Assembly: GCA_030592205.1 (NCBI GenBank)
Contig: JAUVKA010000190.1
Span: forward strand, 1-7,550
Reading direction: 5' to 3'
Origin: Bacteroidota bacterium
GTDB lineage: Bacteria; Bacteroidota; Bacteroidia; Bacteroidales; UBA12481
DNA: 7,550 bases
Shown here piece by piece: positions 5,873 to 7,550 of the stretch. A program made the position numbers and the translations under genes. Position 1 is the first letter of the stretch. Each line of letters begins with the position of its first letter. Under the pieces are notes generated by a model, which was not told the origin of the DNA, searched no databases, and worked only from the letters and a program-made list of their open reading frames with translations.

Positions 5873-5966
5873 GCTCAAAGTTTGCAATAATGACAGTGCT
5901 TTCGCGTTTATTCATTACATTTAAACCGTGTTTGTCCCCTCAAACAAAATTCTGACCTAAACCTGC

Positions 5967-7550
5967 ATGACTGACCAACGCCATACAAGTGCCTTTTCGG
6001 TTATTGTAGTGTTTATTTTATTGATGATACTGGGCCTCGCTTTCCTTCCCAGATTGTCGGTGAGATTGCACCCAAGCAGGTCTATGCCTTCTCTCACAGT
6101 GTCTTACAGTTGGTCGAATGCTTCCCCAAGGCTTGTAGAACAAAATGTTACGGCTCCTCTGGAAGGTTTATTCAACACTATCATCGGGATAAAATCTGTT
6201 ATATCTACTTCTTACCAGGGAGGAGGAAGGATCACACTGGAGTTTGACAAGAAAGCTGATATGGATGCAATGCGATTTGAGGTTGCTTCCAAGGTGAGGG
6301 AGATTTTCCCTAAGCTTCCTGATGAAGTTCGCTATCCCAGGATCTCTCAATACCAAAAAGAGAGCGACGAGCAGCCACTTCTAACTTACACACTCAATGC
6401 TCCCTCCAGCCCCCGACTGATACAGCAATATGTTGAAGATATACTATCACCCCGGCTTTCCCATATCGAAGGTTTATACAGGATACGGGTGTATGGTGCT
6501 ACGGATATGGAATGGGAGTTAATTTACGACCAGGAGCAATTAAATATTCTTGGAATAAGTAAAAGAGATATCATAAGCTCCCTTCAGGATTATTTTAGGG
6601 AGGAAGTAGTTGGAATGGGTTGGGACAGGAGTGGGGGCCTTGAGGAATTGACACCAAAGGGCATTATTCTGAAATCTGTTCCTCTTGCCGATAACAGCTG
6701 GCAGCAAATTCCGGTTGGCCAGGTTGAGGGAAGAATTGTAAGGATCAATGACCTGTGTCGTGTGATTCATAAGGAGCAGGAACCTCGAAGCTATTACCGA
6801 ATCAACGGTAATAATACTATCAATGTAGTATTTACAGCAGAAAAGGGAGCTAACAGTCTGAAGGTGGCTTCTGATATCAAAAATGAACTGGCCGTTTTGT
6901 CTGCTGATTTCCCTCCGGGTTATTTCCTGCTTCTCAGTAATGATACCACCGAGTTCATCAAGAAGGACCTGAATAAGATTTATTATCGCACTTTATTCTC
7001 ATTTACTATTCTTCTTCTTTTTGTATTTCTGATAAGTCGTCAGTTTCGGTATTTGCTGATAATATTTATCAGCCTTCTGGCTAATCTGTGTACGGCATTT
7101 ATCCTCTATTATATACTTGGTGTTGAGGTTAATCTTTATTCTCTGGCTGGTATCACAGTGTCTTTGGGATTGATAATAGATAATACTATTGTAATGGTTG
7201 ACCATATACGAACAAAGGGGAACCGAAAGGTTTTTCTTGCTATAATGGCAGCAACTCTTACAACTATCGGGGCCTTGTCTGTAATCAGGTTTTTCGGAGA
7301 AACAACTCGTTTACAGTTGAAGGACTTCTCAATGGTTCTGATAATCAATCTTTTTGTCTCCTTAATGGTGGCTTTGTTTTTAGTTCCATCTCTATTGGAG
7401 AAAATTCCGCTAAAAAGAAACTATGGCCAAAGAACGACTAAAAGGAGAAGGAGAGTAGTAAAATTCTCATTTGCCTATGGAAGGATGATCGACTTTTCCC
7501 AGAGATACCGATGGGCTTTTATACTTTTTGCAATATTACTGTTCGGCCTG
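5967..7550 (+). CDS. RND-superfamily efflux permease (AcrB/HAE1-like), 3'-truncated by the window edge
   Basis: Inner-membrane proton-driven pump component of a tripartite exporter. The frame is open to the right edge, giving 528 of an expected 1000-1050 residues. After one transmembrane helix (about 9-28) comes the periplasmic porter region, with the family patterns N-A-S-P-R-L-V-E-Q-N-V-T-A-P-L-E (51-66) and G-G-G-R-I-T-L-E-F. Helices 2-6 follow (about 342-357, 361-384, 391-416, 422-441, 455-480), and helix 7 starts near 513. The proton-relay position in helix 4 reads G-L-I-I-D-N-T-I-V-M-V-D: the first Asp (405) is kept and the second, Asp408 in AcrB, is Asn406, a variant also found in many HAE1-type pumps outside Proteobacteria. 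ATG 5967 is well fixed because an in-frame TAA ends at 5960 and the helix pattern begins at once. No adaptor (membrane-fusion) or TolC-like gene precedes it; partners may lie downstream. The substrate cannot be inferred. Confidence 0.93.
   Translation, partial: MTDQRHTSAFSVIVVFILLMILGLAFLPRLSVRLHPSRSMPSLTVSYSWSNASPRLVEQNVTAPLEGLFNTIIGIKSVISTSYQGGGRITLEFDKKADMDAMRFEVASKVREIFPKLPDEVRYPRISQYQKESDEQPLLTYTLNAPSSPRLIQQYVEDILSPRLSHIEGLYRIRVYGATDMEWELIYDQEQLNILGISKRDIISSLQDYFREEVVGMGWDRSGGLEELTPKGIILKSVPLADNSWQQIPVGQVEGRIVRINDLCRVIHKEQEPRSYYRINGNNTINVVFTAEKGANSLKVASDIKNELAVLSADFPPGYFLLLSNDTTEFIKKDLNKIYYRTLFSFTILLLFVFLISRQFRYLLIIFISLLANLCTAFILYYILGVEVNLYSLAGITVSLGLIIDNTIVMVDHIRTKGNRKVFLAIMAATLTTIGALSVIRFFGETTRLQLKDFSMVLIINLFVSLMVALFLVPSLLEKIPLKRNYGQRTTKRRRRVVKFSFAYGRMIDFSQRYRWAFILFAILLFGL

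Noticed and set aside
5881..5923. Promoter for the RND gene (TTTG at 5881-5884 with TACATTTA at 5916-5923)
   Set aside because: The spacing is 31 bases and the last base of the -7 box differs, so it does not fit the consensus layout.
6168..7348. Several minus-strand open frames between 6168 and 7348
   Set aside because: They fall under the RND permease gene, which is continuously open on the plus strand with clear family motifs.

Overview
The window looks like a piece of a Bacteroidota chromosome. Three things point there: two sites fit the Bacteroidetes promoter layout (TTTG-like -33, 19-base spacer, TAnnTTTG -7); most start codons lack a Shine-Dalgarno sequence; and one lipoprotein carries the Cys-X-Lys-(Asp/Glu)2 surface-export motif of this phylum. 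All six recognised genes lie on the plus strand, and I see no RNA gene, insertion sequence, phage gene or CRISPR array. A dedicated tungstate/molybdate importer suggests an anaerobe using tungsten or molybdenum pterin enzymes, but no such enzyme is in the window.

Layout: (1) 3-1100, the C-terminal four fifths of a MATE-family exporter, cut by the window edge. (2) 1142-4053, a complete WtpABC-type oxyanion ABC importer: lipoprotein binding protein, permease and ATPase. The binding-protein gene is followed by a 121-base gap holding a good promoter and an inverted repeat; permease and ATPase genes overlap by 14 bases. (3) 4091-4831, 37 bases after the ATPase gene, a short homologue of the catalytic half of archaeal TiaS (tRNA-Ile2 agmatidine synthetase). 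(4) 4895-5770, an unassigned surface lipoprotein. (5) 5967-7550, the N-terminal half of an RND-family efflux permease, running off the window and preceded by a 196-base gap with a hairpin and a dyad.

The central block reads as a tungstate-uptake operon: WtpA would capture the oxyanion in the periplasm, WtpB carry it across the inner membrane and WtpC power the step, with a C-terminal domain that may sense oxyanion. The TiaS-like gene appears to be its last member. This is the most interesting point here, because bacteria normally modify tRNA-Ile2 with TilS and lysidine, and this protein lacks the C-terminal tRNA-binding modules of TiaS. Its job is unknown; the position suggests a link to tungsten/molybdenum handling. 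The binding-protein gene is also odd: it seems to start at TTG, and its signal peptide is encoded by a heptanucleotide tandem repeat whose copy number would change the reading frame. The flanking MATE, lipoprotein and RND genes look like separate units.
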